Counted from the first letter of the stretch, positions 15,411 to 24,136 are shown. The stretch is DNA of 38,026 nt from a virus (IMGVR_UViG_3300026367_000093:1-38026), one strand, 5' to 3'. The notes: generated by a model not told the origin, from the letters alone. Made by a program: numbers and translations.

Positions 15411-15800
15411 TCAAAGCGTTTTCAGCCAAACGCCGTCAGCGTCAATGGCGTCGATGATGCCAATCTGAAGCAGCGCACCAGCCGTCAGAGTGAAAGTGTC
15501 GTCGGCGCTGGCATAAACCGGATCGCCGATATTGGCGGCGGTAGCGCCGGCAAGGGTGATGTCGAAGATGCCCTTCTTGGCATTAGCCATCTGGTCGCCG
15601 GTGGCACCTGCGCTGTTGTCGATGCGCTCCTCGGCAATCCCGATCAGCGCGACGGCGCTGACATGGCCGGCCGGAACGGCGGCGAGCGCGGCCGTGATGC
15701 CGATAGCGGTCCCGCCATAGATGATGACGCCAGCCAGAACCGGATAGCCGTAGCGGTCGCCGGAGCGTTCCCGGCGGCGAATGTCGTTGGTGGCTGCCAT
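15411..15800 (-). CDS. Possible capsid decoration/cement protein
   Basis: A 129-residue Ala/Gly-rich protein between protease and major capsid. The beta-rich segments VSAVALIGIAEERIDNSAGATGD and ANIGDPVYASADDTFTL resemble DUF2190-type cement proteins, which also sit at this position in many Mu-like phages. I cannot confirm the family by eye. It begins 1 bp after the protease stop, so translation is probably coupled. Confidence 0.65.
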   Translation of the reverse strand: MAATNDIRRRERSGDRYGYPVLAGVIIYGGTAIGITAALAAVPAGHVSAVALIGIAEERIDNSAGATGDQMANAKKGIFDITLAGATAANIGDPVYASADDTFTLTAGALLQIGIIDAIDADGVWLKTL

Positions 15801-15801
15801 G

Positions 15802-16839
15802 TCAGGCCTCCTTTCCGAAGAGGGATTTGGCGGTGGCGTCGTAGGCCACCGCGTCGACGCCCATCATGGCGAGGATCTTGTCATCCTCATCCGTGCGGAC
15901 AGCTTCTCCCGACTTCGGCGCGGGCCGCTTGCCCAGACCACCCGCATGGAGCGACGGCATCAGGGCAAGTTCGCTTTCGACGTCGGCCGGGTTCTTCATG
16001 TGACGCGCAATCATATGCTCGCGCAGCGCCGGCACGACCTTGCCGCCCTCAATCGCCGCCTCGATCACATTCACGGCCTTGTCCTTGGCTGTCGACGTTG
16101 CAAGGGTGGTCAGCTGGCTTTGCAGCGAAGTGATCTGGGTGACCAGCTGCGCCTTGTCGGAATCATCACCGCTGGCAACTGCTTTCGCCTGGACGGCGGT
16201 GACCAGGGCATCGCCCCCGGCATCCGCACCGACGCCAGCGGCTTCCGCTACGCGGGCCATCAGGGCTGTGTGGACGGTGTTGGCCGCATGGGCTGATGTG
16301 ACTGCCGCAATCACGGCTGCCTCGTCAGCGGTTTCGGGAAGGCCAAGCGCCTTCCGAAGCTCTTCAAGCATCGTTTGTTCCTCTTGTGAGTGGAGCGATT
16401 TCAGGGAAGCAAGGTTGGGTTCGTTGGTCAGCGCCACGCGCAGGACCTTGTCGACCCGGTAGGGTTTTGCGGCCGTGTGCAGCAGCACGGGAGAGAGGTA
16501 GCCATAGGCCTTGCCCTCGACGAGAGCCTTGCCTTCTGCTGTCCATTCGACCCGGCCCCAGACGCCATCCGCGCGGGCCTGCATCTCAACGATCCAGCCG
16601 CGTGCCGGTGATGGATGGCCGGACTTGCCGGCCAGATCAATCGAATGGTTTTCGTCGACCGGGATCTTGGTGCCGGTCGAGTTGAACTGAGCCACAAGTG
16701 CTTCGCGATCCTCGACCACGTAAGGGCCGCGGCCATCGACGCCGCCGAACGACTTCTCAGCGGGCAGCAGGTGCAGCCACTCGGGCGCACCGGCAGCAGC
16801 ATTCATCGAGACAACAAGGGAACTGGTTGTTTTGTTCAT
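15802..16839 (-). CDS. Head maturation protease with scaffold region, Mu gpI-like
   Basis: A 345-residue protein of the Mu-like prophage protease family. The N-terminal ~150 residues carry the protease part (WLHLLPAEKSFGGVDGRGPY, IPVDENHSIDL, AYGYLSPVLLH); the last of these is typical of gpI. The C-terminal part is helical and Ala/Thr-rich and probably gives the scaffold (Z-like) product by internal start. Preferred ATG is 16839: six bases before it ends a -10-like CAATTT, so the mRNA may be leaderless. A longer in-frame start at 16875 would lie upstream of the predicted transcription start. Confidence 0.88.
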   Translation of the reverse strand: MNKTTSSLVVSMNAAAGAPEWLHLLPAEKSFGGVDGRGPYVVEDREALVAQFNSTGTKIPVDENHSIDLAGKSGHPSPARGWIVEMQARADGVWGRVEWTAEGKALVEGKAYGYLSPVLLHTAAKPYRVDKVLRVALTNEPNLASLKSLHSQEEQTMLEELRKALGLPETADEAAVIAAVTSAHAANTVHTALMARVAEAAGVGADAGGDALVTAVQAKAVASGDDSDKAQLVTQITSLQSQLTTLATSTAKDKAVNVIEAAIEGGKVVPALREHMIARHMKNPADVESELALMPSLHAGGLGKRPAPKSGEAVRTDEDDKILAMMGVDAVAYDATAKSLFGKEA

Positions 16840-16845
16840 GGCGGG

Positions 16846-16891
16846 AAATTGCCATGACGGTTGCGATGACGTCATGCCCGCAAGCGCGGGC
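16846..16891 (-). promoter_or_regulatory. Predicted late promoter upstream of the protease gene
   Basis: Dyad GCCCGC-GCTT-GCGGGC at 16876-16891, ATGA at 16872-16875, 20 nt, -10-like CAATTT at 16846-16851, predicted +1 at 16839, which is the A of the protease ATG. Mu has its P-I promoter at this place. The GC-alternating spacer of two other copies is absent here, but the distances are identical. Confidence 0.72.
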
Positions 16892-16914
16892 GGGTCGTCG
16901 GGATATGATGGGGA

Positions 16915-17421
16915 TCAGCGGCGGGCGGAGTATCTATCCAGAAAACCGAACACGGTTTCCGAAATCATCACCTCGTCTTCGGCAGATATACCGAGGAAGG
17001 GCCGAGCCGACAAGGTGACCTTGTCGACCTTGATCAGACTGCCGCCAATCCGGAACCAGAGATGGGTGGCAGACTTCGGAACGATGTCGCCACCGAACTG
17101 GTGAATGCCGGCATAGATGACGTTGGTGCCGACGAGAACTTCATCATTTCCCGGCCGGGAGTTGATGCTGTCGCGAAGCCTGCCGCTCTCGCTGAGGATG
17201 CGCGAATTGCGCTTGCCGGCGGCATAGGCCGTATTTAGCGCAGCCCAGGCTTGACCTTCCGGGTCTGTCTGGGTGACGAACCGCATATGGGTGGAGCCAA
17301 CGAGACCGGTCCCGATCGCCGCCATCACCGGGGTGGTGTTGCCCATCATCCGTTCAAGCTGCCGGAAACCGCGCCGCACCGCCGCGTCCCGAACCTGCAT
17401 GGTGATCGAGACGCCGCTCAT
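16915..17421 (-). CDS. Virion morphogenesis protein, Mu gpG-like
   Basis: A 168-residue protein of the phage virion morphogenesis family (Mu G, tail completion). Motifs include STHMRFVTQTDPEGQAWAAL (about residues 43-62), SGRLRDSIN, the NVIYAGIHQFGG signature (about 100-111) and RPFLGISAEDE. The C-terminal Arg-rich end runs to the edge of the predicted protease promoter. Start overlaps the gpF-like stop by 4 bp. Confidence 0.9.
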   Translation of the reverse strand: MSGVSITMQVRDAAVRRGFRQLERMMGNTTPVMAAIGTGLVGSTHMRFVTQTDPEGQAWAALNTAYAAGKRNSRILSESGRLRDSINSRPGNDEVLVGTNVIYAGIHQFGGDIVPKSATHLWFRIGGSLIKVDKVTLSARPFLGISAEDEVMISETVFGFLDRYSARR

Positions 17422-18482
17422 GGCTTCTTCGCCATGCTCTTGAGCGAGGTCACCCGGATATCAGTGCCTTTGTCGTCGCGGATAACGTCCATCGCCATGC
17501 GCCAGGACTGGCCGTCGATATCACCGGTGATGATGTGTTGTGCGCCATCGCCTTTGACCACGCGGCCGGACTTTACCAATTGCCGGGGAATGGTTCCGTA
17601 GGCAGCAGGTGTTGCATCCAGCTGGTTGGCCAGGCTTCTGATCGTGCCGGCAGACAGACGGATCTCGGTGCCGGCCTTGATCTCAAGGCCTGCCGCCGCC
17701 TCTTCTCCAGCAACGGCCACCGGCGTCCAGCTTCCGTCCGGCCATCTGCCCTTCAGCGACGAATTGACGAAGGCTGCCACCTGCGCCTCATCCGCCGAAA
17801 TCGCCACCGGTCCCGGTGCTGTCTGCTCCAGCCAAGCCTTGCCGGGATTGTAGGCAAACGACGGATCGACGCCGCGTGGTTGATCAGTGCCGAGCTGGTC
17901 AAGATCCGGCGAGGCGTCGGGCCCGGATTTTCCCAGGCGGCGAAGACCAGGCTGGGACACCGGAGAGGCAAAGCAGCCGCAGCGGAAACCGTTCGGCGGA
18001 TAGTTGGTTGTCCAGAAGGGATCGTCGGCCGACAGACACAGGTCATCCCAGTCCTTGTGATCAACGCGCGGATGCACAGCGCCGGAGTGATTGTATTGCC
18101 AGTAGGGAAAGGCCGCGAGCGTGTCGGGCGCGCTCATCTGGGCGTAGCGGCCGGCGGCATAAGCGGTTCTCAAATTGGTTTCAAAGATGGTTTGAGTGCG
18201 CCAGCCGCGCTCGCCCTTGTAGGACCAGCCGTGCCGTTTGACGATTGCGTCGAAGTCTTCGCGGAATGTAGCGAGCGTCGTGCCCTGTTCCAGCGCCTTG
18301 GAGATCGAAGCCTGGAAGTCCTCGACGATGGCGCGGCTGTTGGCGCCCGCCACCATGAACATCTTCGAATGCGCCCCATTCCAGACATCGCGCCAGCTTT
18401 CCGTCGGGATCGCTGTCTTCTGCCTCAGAAACGCAATCGCCTCATCAAACGGAAGATCCAGCGCCTGAGCCGTAGTCGTCAT
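17418..18482 (-). CDS. Head morphogenesis protein, Mu gpF-like
   Basis: A 354-residue minor head protein of the Mu F/SPP1 gp7 family, attached to the portal. Diagnostic segments are RTQTIFETNLRTAYAAGRYAQM (about residues 103-123), the HPRVDHKDWD..CLSADDPFW block, and YPPNGFRCGCFASPVS, with the conserved Cys pair. The start at 18482 has no obvious Shine-Dalgarno sequence, and an in-frame stop lies about 13 codons upstream. A 118-bp gap separates it from the portal gene. Confidence 0.9.
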   Translation of the reverse strand: MTTTAQALDLPFDEAIAFLRQKTAIPTESWRDVWNGAHSKMFMVAGANSRAIVEDFQASISKALEQGTTLATFREDFDAIVKRHGWSYKGERGWRTQTIFETNLRTAYAAGRYAQMSAPDTLAAFPYWQYNHSGAVHPRVDHKDWDDLCLSADDPFWTTNYPPNGFRCGCFASPVSQPGLRRLGKSGPDASPDLDQLGTDQPRGVDPSFAYNPGKAWLEQTAPGPVAISADEAQVAAFVNSSLKGRWPDGSWTPVAVAGEEAAAGLEIKAGTEIRLSAGTIRSLANQLDATPAAYGTIPRQLVKSGRVVKGDGAQHIITGDIDGQSWRMAMDVIRDDKGTDIRVTSLKSMAKKP

Positions 18483-18600
18483 GCCCGGTCGCCGATCTGG
18501 ATCAAAATCAAAGCGTCCTCAAAGGCCGTGGGCGCGTTTTGCGAGCCAGCGCCGGGGTTCGTGGCCCGGAGACTGTCAGCGGGCCTCTGTGGCCCCTTTC
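18483..18600. other. 118-bp gap between portal and gpF-like genes
   Basis: Longer than the other packaging-gene junctions, which mostly overlap. It holds a short GGGCC/GGCCC inverted repeat near 18583-18598 and no clear ribosome site for the gpF-like gene. I see neither a promoter resembling the late set nor a convincing small gene. Confidence 0.4.
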
Positions 18601-20181
18601 TCATGACCGTGCTTTCAGGCTGTCGATCAGGGTTGCCTGACCTGCCAGATGGGCAAGCGCCATCCCCCGCGCCATGGCCTCGGTCAGTTGATCCGGATCG
18701 AGATCGAGACGGGACAGGCGCTCGGCCGCATCGCGAAGATCGCTCGCCTGGCTCAACGCCAGACGCACCTCTTCAAGCATGCCGTTCATGGCGCCTGCCG
18801 CATCCTGTTCAAGCCGTTCCGTCAGGGCGTCAACCAGATCAGTCTGGTTCGTGGTCGCAAACAGCGAGGTCAGCGCCTGCCTTGACGTCTGGTCCTGTTT
18901 GCCAGCTTCCGGCTTGCCGGGCTCGGGCACTGGCGTCACCGGTGCCCGGCCGCCGATCAGGATGGCGTTCGGCTTCGGAGCCGGAATGCCGAGACGGTCG
19001 CGCAGATAACTCTCGTCTGCGGTGAGACCGTGGGTCGCCAGCTTGTCGAAGGCGCTGGCAAATTCCTCAAGCGGTACTTCATCCGGCCGGCCGATCCTGA
19101 TTTTGGGATAAAGCTCCTGAGGCCCGAAATTGAAGGCAACAATGTTTGGGATCAGCTGGGCATTGAGCGTCGACGAAATCGACAACGCGTCGGAACGCTC
19201 GATGTCCTCCTGGACAAGACGGTGTTCCTTGCTGACTGCATGTCCGCCGGAGATCGCATCCGTCGACGTCGTCTGGCCAAGCACGAGTTTCGACACCTGC
19301 TGATCAAGCCAGTTAGCGCGCCGCTCGTACATATCCGTCGAGCTCGACTTCGATCCGACCTCATGAAACTCGATCAGCATGTCGCGCGGAACGATCGCCG
19401 CGCAGTCGCCGGCTATGCCAGAGACCGCCCGCCAAAGAACATCCTTCTCGGCCTCGGTTGCGCCGCGTCCATATTTGCCGATGCGGATCGGCTGGCCATA
19501 GTTCTGGCAGAAGATGGCCCAGTCCTTCACGGTGAAGGATTTGAACATCCACGCCCACAATGCGGTGCGGGCAATGCCGGACCGGATCGTCAGGCCCGAT
19601 TTTGTCTTGTGGCGGTGAACGACGAACTTGTGGGCGGTCAGCGCAACATTGGTCACGCCCTCGCGCAGCAGCAGGGTCTCGCCATCCTCGCGGTCAAAGG
19701 TGAACCAGCGCTGGGTGCGCCAGGTCAACTCGCGCGGGCAGAGATGACCGGCATGATATTTCCAGTCGATCTCCATGATCGAGATGCCCTTGCCGATCGC
19801 GTCGAGCATGTCGAACAGCGATGCCCTGAGGATCTCGTCATTTACCCAGGACTGGATCAGCTCGGCGTGCTTCTTGTGATCAGCACTGTCAGACGCGGCA
19901 GCGACCGTGATCGGCAGTTGCGCCACCGATCGCTTCCGGGTTGCCATCACGGCGGCATAGTGGAGATCCCGCTCCTCGATGTCCTCAGCAAGCTCGAAAT
20001 AGGCTTCAGGTTCGCCCTCCGCTGCGGCCCGCAGGATGTTGGCGAGCCGCTGCGGCGTGAGCCCGTCGGCCGGGTGGCCGGAGATCGGCTGCCTGACGCC
20101 GCCGACCTGGGCTCCGGCCATTTCTCCGGTAAGGGACTTGCCGGGGATGACGCGGTTCAGCCAGTCGCGAAGCGATGCCAT
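18601..20181 (-). CDS. Portal protein, Mu gp29-like (DUF935)
   Basis: A 526-residue portal protein forming the DNA entry ring. Family features: an N-terminal LRDWLNRVIPG-type start, QRLANILRAAAEGEPEAYFEL, ERDLHYAAVMATRKRSVAQLP (about residues 70-90), GKGISIMEIDWKY, WAIFCQNYGQPIRIGKYG (about 225-242), and a conserved LGQTTSTDA stretch with SKEHRLVQEDI after it. ATG at 20181 overlaps the terminase stop. A GTG one codon earlier is possible. Confidence 0.93.
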   Translation of the reverse strand: MASLRDWLNRVIPGKSLTGEMAGAQVGGVRQPISGHPADGLTPQRLANILRAAAEGEPEAYFELAEDIEERDLHYAAVMATRKRSVAQLPITVAAASDSADHKKHAELIQSWVNDEILRASLFDMLDAIGKGISIMEIDWKYHAGHLCPRELTWRTQRWFTFDREDGETLLLREGVTNVALTAHKFVVHRHKTKSGLTIRSGIARTALWAWMFKSFTVKDWAIFCQNYGQPIRIGKYGRGATEAEKDVLWRAVSGIAGDCAAIVPRDMLIEFHEVGSKSSSTDMYERRANWLDQQVSKLVLGQTTSTDAISGGHAVSKEHRLVQEDIERSDALSISSTLNAQLIPNIVAFNFGPQELYPKIRIGRPDEVPLEEFASAFDKLATHGLTADESYLRDRLGIPAPKPNAILIGGRAPVTPVPEPGKPEAGKQDQTSRQALTSLFATTNQTDLVDALTERLEQDAAGAMNGMLEEVRLALSQASDLRDAAERLSRLDLDPDQLTEAMARGMALAHLAGQATLIDSLKARS

Positions 20182-21839
20182 CACAATGATCCTCTCAATT
20201 GAACATCGACCGAACGCGGCCGGTCATCGCCGTGCCGGGCGCGGCGCACCTGATCAGCTGCCACAACCGGCCGGTTGGTCTCGTAGTCATAGGCGATGTA
20301 GTCCTGGCAACTGGCGAAGAAGGCCAGCGCGCCCGCCGGCGCGGTGTCGCCGTGCCGGTCATACCCGTCAACACCCTTGGTCGAGTGACCGTCAGGAACC
20401 TTGATGATGCCGCCGACATAGGCGAGCGCCTGATGATCGGCGAGGATGTCGGCATCGTTTGGATAGAGAATGGTCTTGTCGCTGAAGGCCTCGGTGTAGG
20501 CCGGCATGTTTATGCTGTACCATTTCTGGGAGAGCATCACTTCGACGATGCATTCGCCGTAGCGTTGTCGCGCCTTCTCGGCGAGGAACGCGCCGTTGCC
20601 GGTGGCATCAAGCGCACCGCCCATGAGACGCGGGATCAGGTCGACAACGTAAAACAGAATGTCGCGTTGCTGGTCGAATGGAATGTTCTTCAGCTCCAGG
20701 ACGAAGCGTGCCCGGCGCACGAGATCCGCGCCGATCTCCAGGATGATGATCGCGGTCTTGTCGCCCTTGCGGGCAAAGTCCTCACCAAAGCAATGTTCGC
20801 GTTCCGGGTCGAGCGCATCGAGCAGCGGTTTCAGAATGGTCTCGCAGAATTCCAGCGCCTCGGTTTCGCGCGCATCGTCGCTGAGTTCCTTGAACGCGTC
20901 CGGCCGGTCCCAGCGCACCACCGACGGCAGGTCGACCGACATGCAGCTTTCGATCAGCACGCGGGTGAGCGCAGCACCTTCCGCCTCGGCCGGGATCGCA
21001 TCGAGCTCCTGTTTCATCTTGGCGGTACGCGTACCATAGGAGGCGCGGATCTGGGTTTCCCAGGCAGTTTCCTTTTCGGAAGACCATTCCTCGCCCTTGA
21101 TCAGGCAGACGCGCTTGTAGAGCCCGTTCCTGACGGCGAGTCCGAACGAATAAGTATGGACAGAGAAAGGAACCTTGCCGGCGTCGGCTTCGCGGATCAG
21201 CTCGTTGAACGGGTTCTGGATGCCGTTGTGCGAACTGATCACGCGGATCTTGCCACCCCAGATCAGCAGCGCGTTGACGGCATCAAGCACGTCGCGGACG
21301 TTCTTGTGGAACGCCGCCTCGTCAATCACCACGGTGCCCTGAAGGCCACGGATGTTCTCTGGACGCGACGACAGCGCTTCGACACGAAAGCCCGATGCAA
21401 ACGAGATCCGGTAGCCGGAAATGAATTTGGTGGTTCCGTCCTCGCGCTCGTCAACAAAGACACTGTCCTCGATCGTCAGCAGCTCCTTGGCGACCGTCTT
21501 GGCGAAATGCGCCACATAGCCGATGAACTCACGGCCCTTGTCCTTGGTATCGCCGATGTAGAACACGTTCTGCCCGCCCGCCGACCGCTTGGCGGCGGCG
21601 ATCAAAGTGCAGTCGAGCGCCTCGGCGAATGTGATGCCGGTGCGCCGTCCCTTGGCGCAGATCTTCAGATCGCTCTTGTCGCCGATCCACTCTGCCTGGT
21701 GTGCCATCAAGACGCCGTCGGCCAGCGGATCAAGATCCTCGGGGATCTCGGCACCTTGAGGCAACGTATCGGGCAGCGCAGCAGTCTCACGCGCCATCAC
21801 GGGCGGATCGATCCATTCGGTTGCGGGCAAGACGCTCAC
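20181..21839 (-). CDS. Terminase large subunit, Mu gp28-like
   Basis: A 552-residue packaging motor. The ATPase domain shows a Walker A-like AKGRRTGIT (about residues 62-70) and Walker B VVIDEAAFH (about 170-178). The nuclease domain shows acidic residues in GEDFARKGDKTAII and GGALDATGNGAFLAEKARQRYG. It uses a GTG start overlapping the small upstream gene (GTGA). It would package phage DNA together with adjacent host DNA by headful cutting, as in Mu. Confidence 0.93.
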   Translation of the reverse strand: MSVLPATEWIDPPVMARETAALPDTLPQGAEIPEDLDPLADGVLMAHQAEWIGDKSDLKICAKGRRTGITFAEALDCTLIAAAKRSAGGQNVFYIGDTKDKGREFIGYVAHFAKTVAKELLTIEDSVFVDEREDGTTKFISGYRISFASGFRVEALSSRPENIRGLQGTVVIDEAAFHKNVRDVLDAVNALLIWGGKIRVISSHNGIQNPFNELIREADAGKVPFSVHTYSFGLAVRNGLYKRVCLIKGEEWSSEKETAWETQIRASYGTRTAKMKQELDAIPAEAEGAALTRVLIESCMSVDLPSVVRWDRPDAFKELSDDARETEALEFCETILKPLLDALDPEREHCFGEDFARKGDKTAIIILEIGADLVRRARFVLELKNIPFDQQRDILFYVVDLIPRLMGGALDATGNGAFLAEKARQRYGECIVEVMLSQKWYSINMPAYTEAFSDKTILYPNDADILADHQALAYVGGIIKVPDGHSTKGVDGYDRHGDTAPAGALAFFASCQDYIAYDYETNRPVVAADQVRRARHGDDRPRSVDVQLRGSL

Positions 21840-22042
21840 TGCTCTGGTCGCTCCACAGTTTCAGCCTGAACAACAGTCAGGTCCTCACATCTTGCATCGC
21901 GCCAAAACGTGACCGGAGCCATACGGTCTACCCCTGGGCTCAAGGTGATATGCATATCCGGCGCGAGGCCCATCAATTCGATTTGCAGGATCAGTTTTCC
22001 AAAGATGTTCTGACGGAAGCGGTGTCGGCCTGTCTGCTTCAT
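21836..22042 (-). CDS. Small hypothetical protein between terminase subunits
   Basis: A 68-residue protein with no recognised family. It has an excellent ribosome site (AGGAGG, 8 nt before the ATG at 22042) and starts 3 bp after the gp27-like stop, while its own stop overlaps the terminase GTG. The middle part is beta-like and hydrophobic (KLILQIELMGLAPDMHITL). In Mu gp27 and gp28 are adjacent, so this is an extra gene of unknown role. Confidence 0.65.
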   Translation of the reverse strand: MKQTGRHRFRQNIFGKLILQIELMGLAPDMHITLSPGVDRMAPVTFWRDARCEDLTVVQAETVERPEQ

Positions 22043-22045
22043 CAC

Positions 22046-22669
22046 CTATTCCTCCTGTGGTTTCGGGCGCACGCCGAGGAAGTCGCGGCGCAACTGGCTG
22101 ATGCGATCCGCCGAGATCCCGCCTTCCTTGGCAACCGTGTCAAATACCTTGTCGGCCTTCGCAGCAAACTCCGCCTCGACACGCTCTGCCTTCTTCTCCG
22201 CTTCGACCTTCTGCCGCCGGTTGGTCGATGAAACCTGGGCAGCGTTGGCGGCGCGCAGCGCGTTGGCCAGTTCCATCGCGCCCTTTGGAGAAAGGCCGGC
22301 ATCGCCGCCCTGCTGCAGCAGTTCAAAGATCAGGGTCTTGATAGCCTCGGCCGCAATCAGTGTGAGATCGTCAGAAGCCGATGCGTCCATTCGTTGGGAA
22401 ATCGTGGCGGCAATCTCGCGGGTTTGCTCCAGCCGCCGCGTCATCTGTGAAAGCCGAACCGAATATCGGTTGAACGCCGAGAACGACGGGATATCGAAGC
22501 CTAGGCCGGTCTCGCCCTGGAGCGCGATCAGCTTGTTCTTCCACTCGGCATAGATGTCGAGCTGCGTCCGGTTGCGATCTGCCAACTCCTGAGCCGCCCA
22601 GGCGATGGCATCGCTGCATTCCTCCGGCAACAGATCAATAGCTGACAGCCATTCACGCCCTCTCGCCAT
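22046..22669 (-). CDS. Mu gp27-like protein (DUF3486), probable terminase small subunit
   Basis: A 207-residue protein of DUF3486. The N-terminal half carries the expected pattern (MARGREWLSAIDLLPEE, then FDIPSFSAFNRYSVRLSQM at about residues 60-78), which suggests an HTH-type DNA-binding region. The C-terminal half is a long charged helix (RRQKVEAEKKAERVEAEFAA). Next to gp28 it is taken as the small terminase or DNA recognition subunit. Confidence 0.85.
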   Translation of the reverse strand: MARGREWLSAIDLLPEECSDAIAWAAQELADRNRTQLDIYAEWKNKLIALQGETGLGFDIPSFSAFNRYSVRLSQMTRRLEQTREIAATISQRMDASASDDLTLIAAEAIKTLIFELLQQGGDAGLSPKGAMELANALRAANAAQVSSTNRRQKVEAEKKAERVEAEFAAKADKVFDTVAKEGGISADRISQLRRDFLGVRPKPQEE

Positions 22670-22671
22670 GG

Positions 22672-22986
22672 TCAGGCGCTCCTGGACGGGCTGGGCCTCT
22701 TGACACCCTCAAGCACGCGGCGGCGCTCGACGTGATCAATGCCTGGCTCAGTCAGCTCGGCAATCAGGGCGGTGCCGGCTTCTGTTAGCTTCACCGCGCC
22801 GACGCTGTGCTCAAGCCAGCGCAGCTGATTGCGCACATACTCGCGGCCGCGCTTGATGGCGAAGGCTTCGAGCATCGTGGTCAGCATGCTGTCGGACAGC
22901 CGGTAATCTGTCTCGCCTGCCAGCGCCTTCAGGATTACCAGCCGGGCCTCGGTGTCATAGTGTTCGGCATAGCCCTCAAACATCAT
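22672..22986 (-). CDS. Mu gp26-like protein (VpaChn25_0724 type)
   Basis: A 104-residue protein with the pattern RLVILKALAGETDYRLSDSMLTTMLE and RGREYVRNQLRWLEHSVGAVKLTEAG, which reads as a winged-helix-like fold with a final beta hairpin. Such proteins occupy the gp26 slot between gp25 and gp27 in Mu-like phages. Two adjacent ATGs (22986, 22983) overlap the upstream stop. Function unknown. Confidence 0.78.
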   Translation of the reverse strand: MMFEGYAEHYDTEARLVILKALAGETDYRLSDSMLTTMLEAFAIKRGREYVRNQLRWLEHSVGAVKLTEAGTALIAELTEPGIDHVERRRVLEGVKRPSPSRSA

Positions 22987-23384
22987 TTGCCCTTTCCAGA
23001 GAGTGAGATCAGAAAGTTCTCGATCCGGGAAACTGCGGCCCCGGTTGCATTCGTCGTGCCGTTCAAGGCGATCATCCGTTCGTCCATGCGGGCGAAACCT
23101 GTCTCCAGCTTGTGCATGTCCTGCCGGGTCGGCCGTGAGACGAGATCATGTTCGATGTCGCCGATCCGCTTATCGAAGCTGCCCAGACGTTCGTTGATGG
23201 AACGAAGTTCAGTCATGACCTCACCGCCAGCCTCCGGACTTTGTTCGCTTTCCTTTGTTTGCGGACTGAACCCCAGCCAACCCTTTGCCTTGGCGATCAC
23301 AGCGCCGGCGGCGAGGATCGCAACGCCGAGCGCCGCGCCCAATGGCCCGGCCTGCTCGATCAGCTTGTTACCCAGTTCATCCAT
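22983..23384 (-). CDS. Membrane-anchored coiled-coil protein, Mu gp25-like (DUF2730-type)
   Basis: A 133-residue protein with an N-terminal membrane segment (about residues 14-34, LGAALGVAILAAGAVIAKAKG) and a heptad-rich region (about 58-105, ELRSINERLGSFDKRIGDIEHDL onwards). This layout and position match the gp25/DUF2730 proteins before gp26-gp27. It could equally be a spanin-like or holin-associated protein, but no lipobox is present. Confidence 0.68.
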   Translation of the reverse strand: MDELGNKLIEQAGPLGAALGVAILAAGAVIAKAKGWLGFSPQTKESEQSPEAGGEVMTELRSINERLGSFDKRIGDIEHDLVSRPTRQDMHKLETGFARMDERMIALNGTTNATGAAVSRIENFLISLSGKGK

Positions 23385-23597
23385 TCATCTGTCCAGTTCG
23401 CAGGCTGTCTGACACTCTATGCAACGCTCCGCGAAGGGTGCGGCGCGGCGGCGTTCTTCCGGGATCGCGCGTCCGCAATCCCGGCAGTCTGTTCGCCCGA
23501 ACCCGGCCACCAGTCTGGTCGCCTGTTCAAGCTTGAGGTCGCGCTCGCGCGCGACCCTGGCTTCTGCCTGTTCGATCATGAAATCCGAGGCGCTCAC
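23385..23597 (-). CDS. TraR/DksA-type zinc finger protein
   Basis: A 70-residue protein with a four-cysteine zinc finger (C-R-D-C-G at about residues 38-42 and C-I-E-C about 17 residues later) after an N-terminal helix. This is the size and layout of TraR-like proteins, which bind in the RNA polymerase secondary channel and mimic DksA with ppGpp. The GTG start overlaps the stop of the 3-TM holin-like gene. It may tune host or late transcription; Mu-like phages often carry one here. Confidence 0.82.
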   Translation of the reverse strand: MSASDFMIEQAEARVARERDLKLEQATRLVAGFGRTDCRDCGRAIPEERRRAAPFAERCIECQTACELDR

Positions 23598-24136
23598 GGC
23601 TTGCCCCGCTTGAGCACCGCGTCGATGACATTCCGGCCGAGATCCTTGACGGTGTGGCCGCCCATGTAGAGCGCCATGAACCACGAGGTGAGCGTCATCA
23701 GGGTCGCGACATCGATCATGCCGATCTCGACGCCGCCGACGCTTCCAATGCGCTGGTTGGCGATCGGGCCAACGATGATGCGCCAGATCCAGAAGATGGC
23801 GAGCAGATACATCCAGCCGTAGCGCCAGAAAGACTGCCAGAAGCCTTCCTTGGTTTCGGCCTGGAGCAGCGCGAACTGGCCTTCAAGCCCGGCGGCATAG
23901 AGCGCGATCAGCTCGGGCATCTCGGCTTCGGTCGCATTGACTGCATCTTCAAGCTCAGTGCGTTCGATGGCTGGAAGTTCCGCTGGCTCAACGCCCGCCC
24001 TTTCGGCAACTGTCTTGATGACGGTCTCGACAAGTGCCCCACCGGTTTTGCCGATCTTGGGTTCAAGGATCTTCTTGATCAGCGGCAATCCGAGATCCGT
24101 GGCGATGCCGAGGATTATGCCAGCCAGTGCGCTCAT
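23594..24136 (-). CDS. Three-TM holin-like protein (gene-transfer-agent type)
   Basis: A 180-residue protein with an N-terminal hydrophobic start (MSALAGIILGIATDLGLPLI), a Glu-rich cytoplasmic-type helix (about residues 47-85), and then two membrane segments: YLLAIFWIWRIIVGPI (about 110-128) and ATLMTLTSWFMALYMGG (about 142-160). This resembles the GTA_holin_3TM family. It lies just after the lysozyme and a small two-TM protein, forming a lysis cassette. ATG at 24136 overlaps the upstream stop. Confidence 0.75.
   Translation of the reverse strand: MSALAGIILGIATDLGLPLIKKILEPKIGKTGGALVETVIKTVAERAGVEPAELPAIERTELEDAVNATEAEMPELIALYAAGLEGQFALLQAETKEGFWQSFWRYGWMYLLAIFWIWRIIVGPIANQRIGSVGGVEIGMIDVATLMTLTSWFMALYMGGHTVKDLGRNVIDAVLKRGKP

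Noticed and set aside
14433-16133. 566-codon plus-strand open frame over the capsid and protease genes
   Set aside because: Antisense to well-recognised capsid genes; composition is Arg/His/Pro-rich as expected for a shadow of GC-rich coding DNA.
20199-21869. 556-codon plus-strand open frame over the terminase gene
   Set aside because: Exact antisense shadow of the large terminase; no family pattern.
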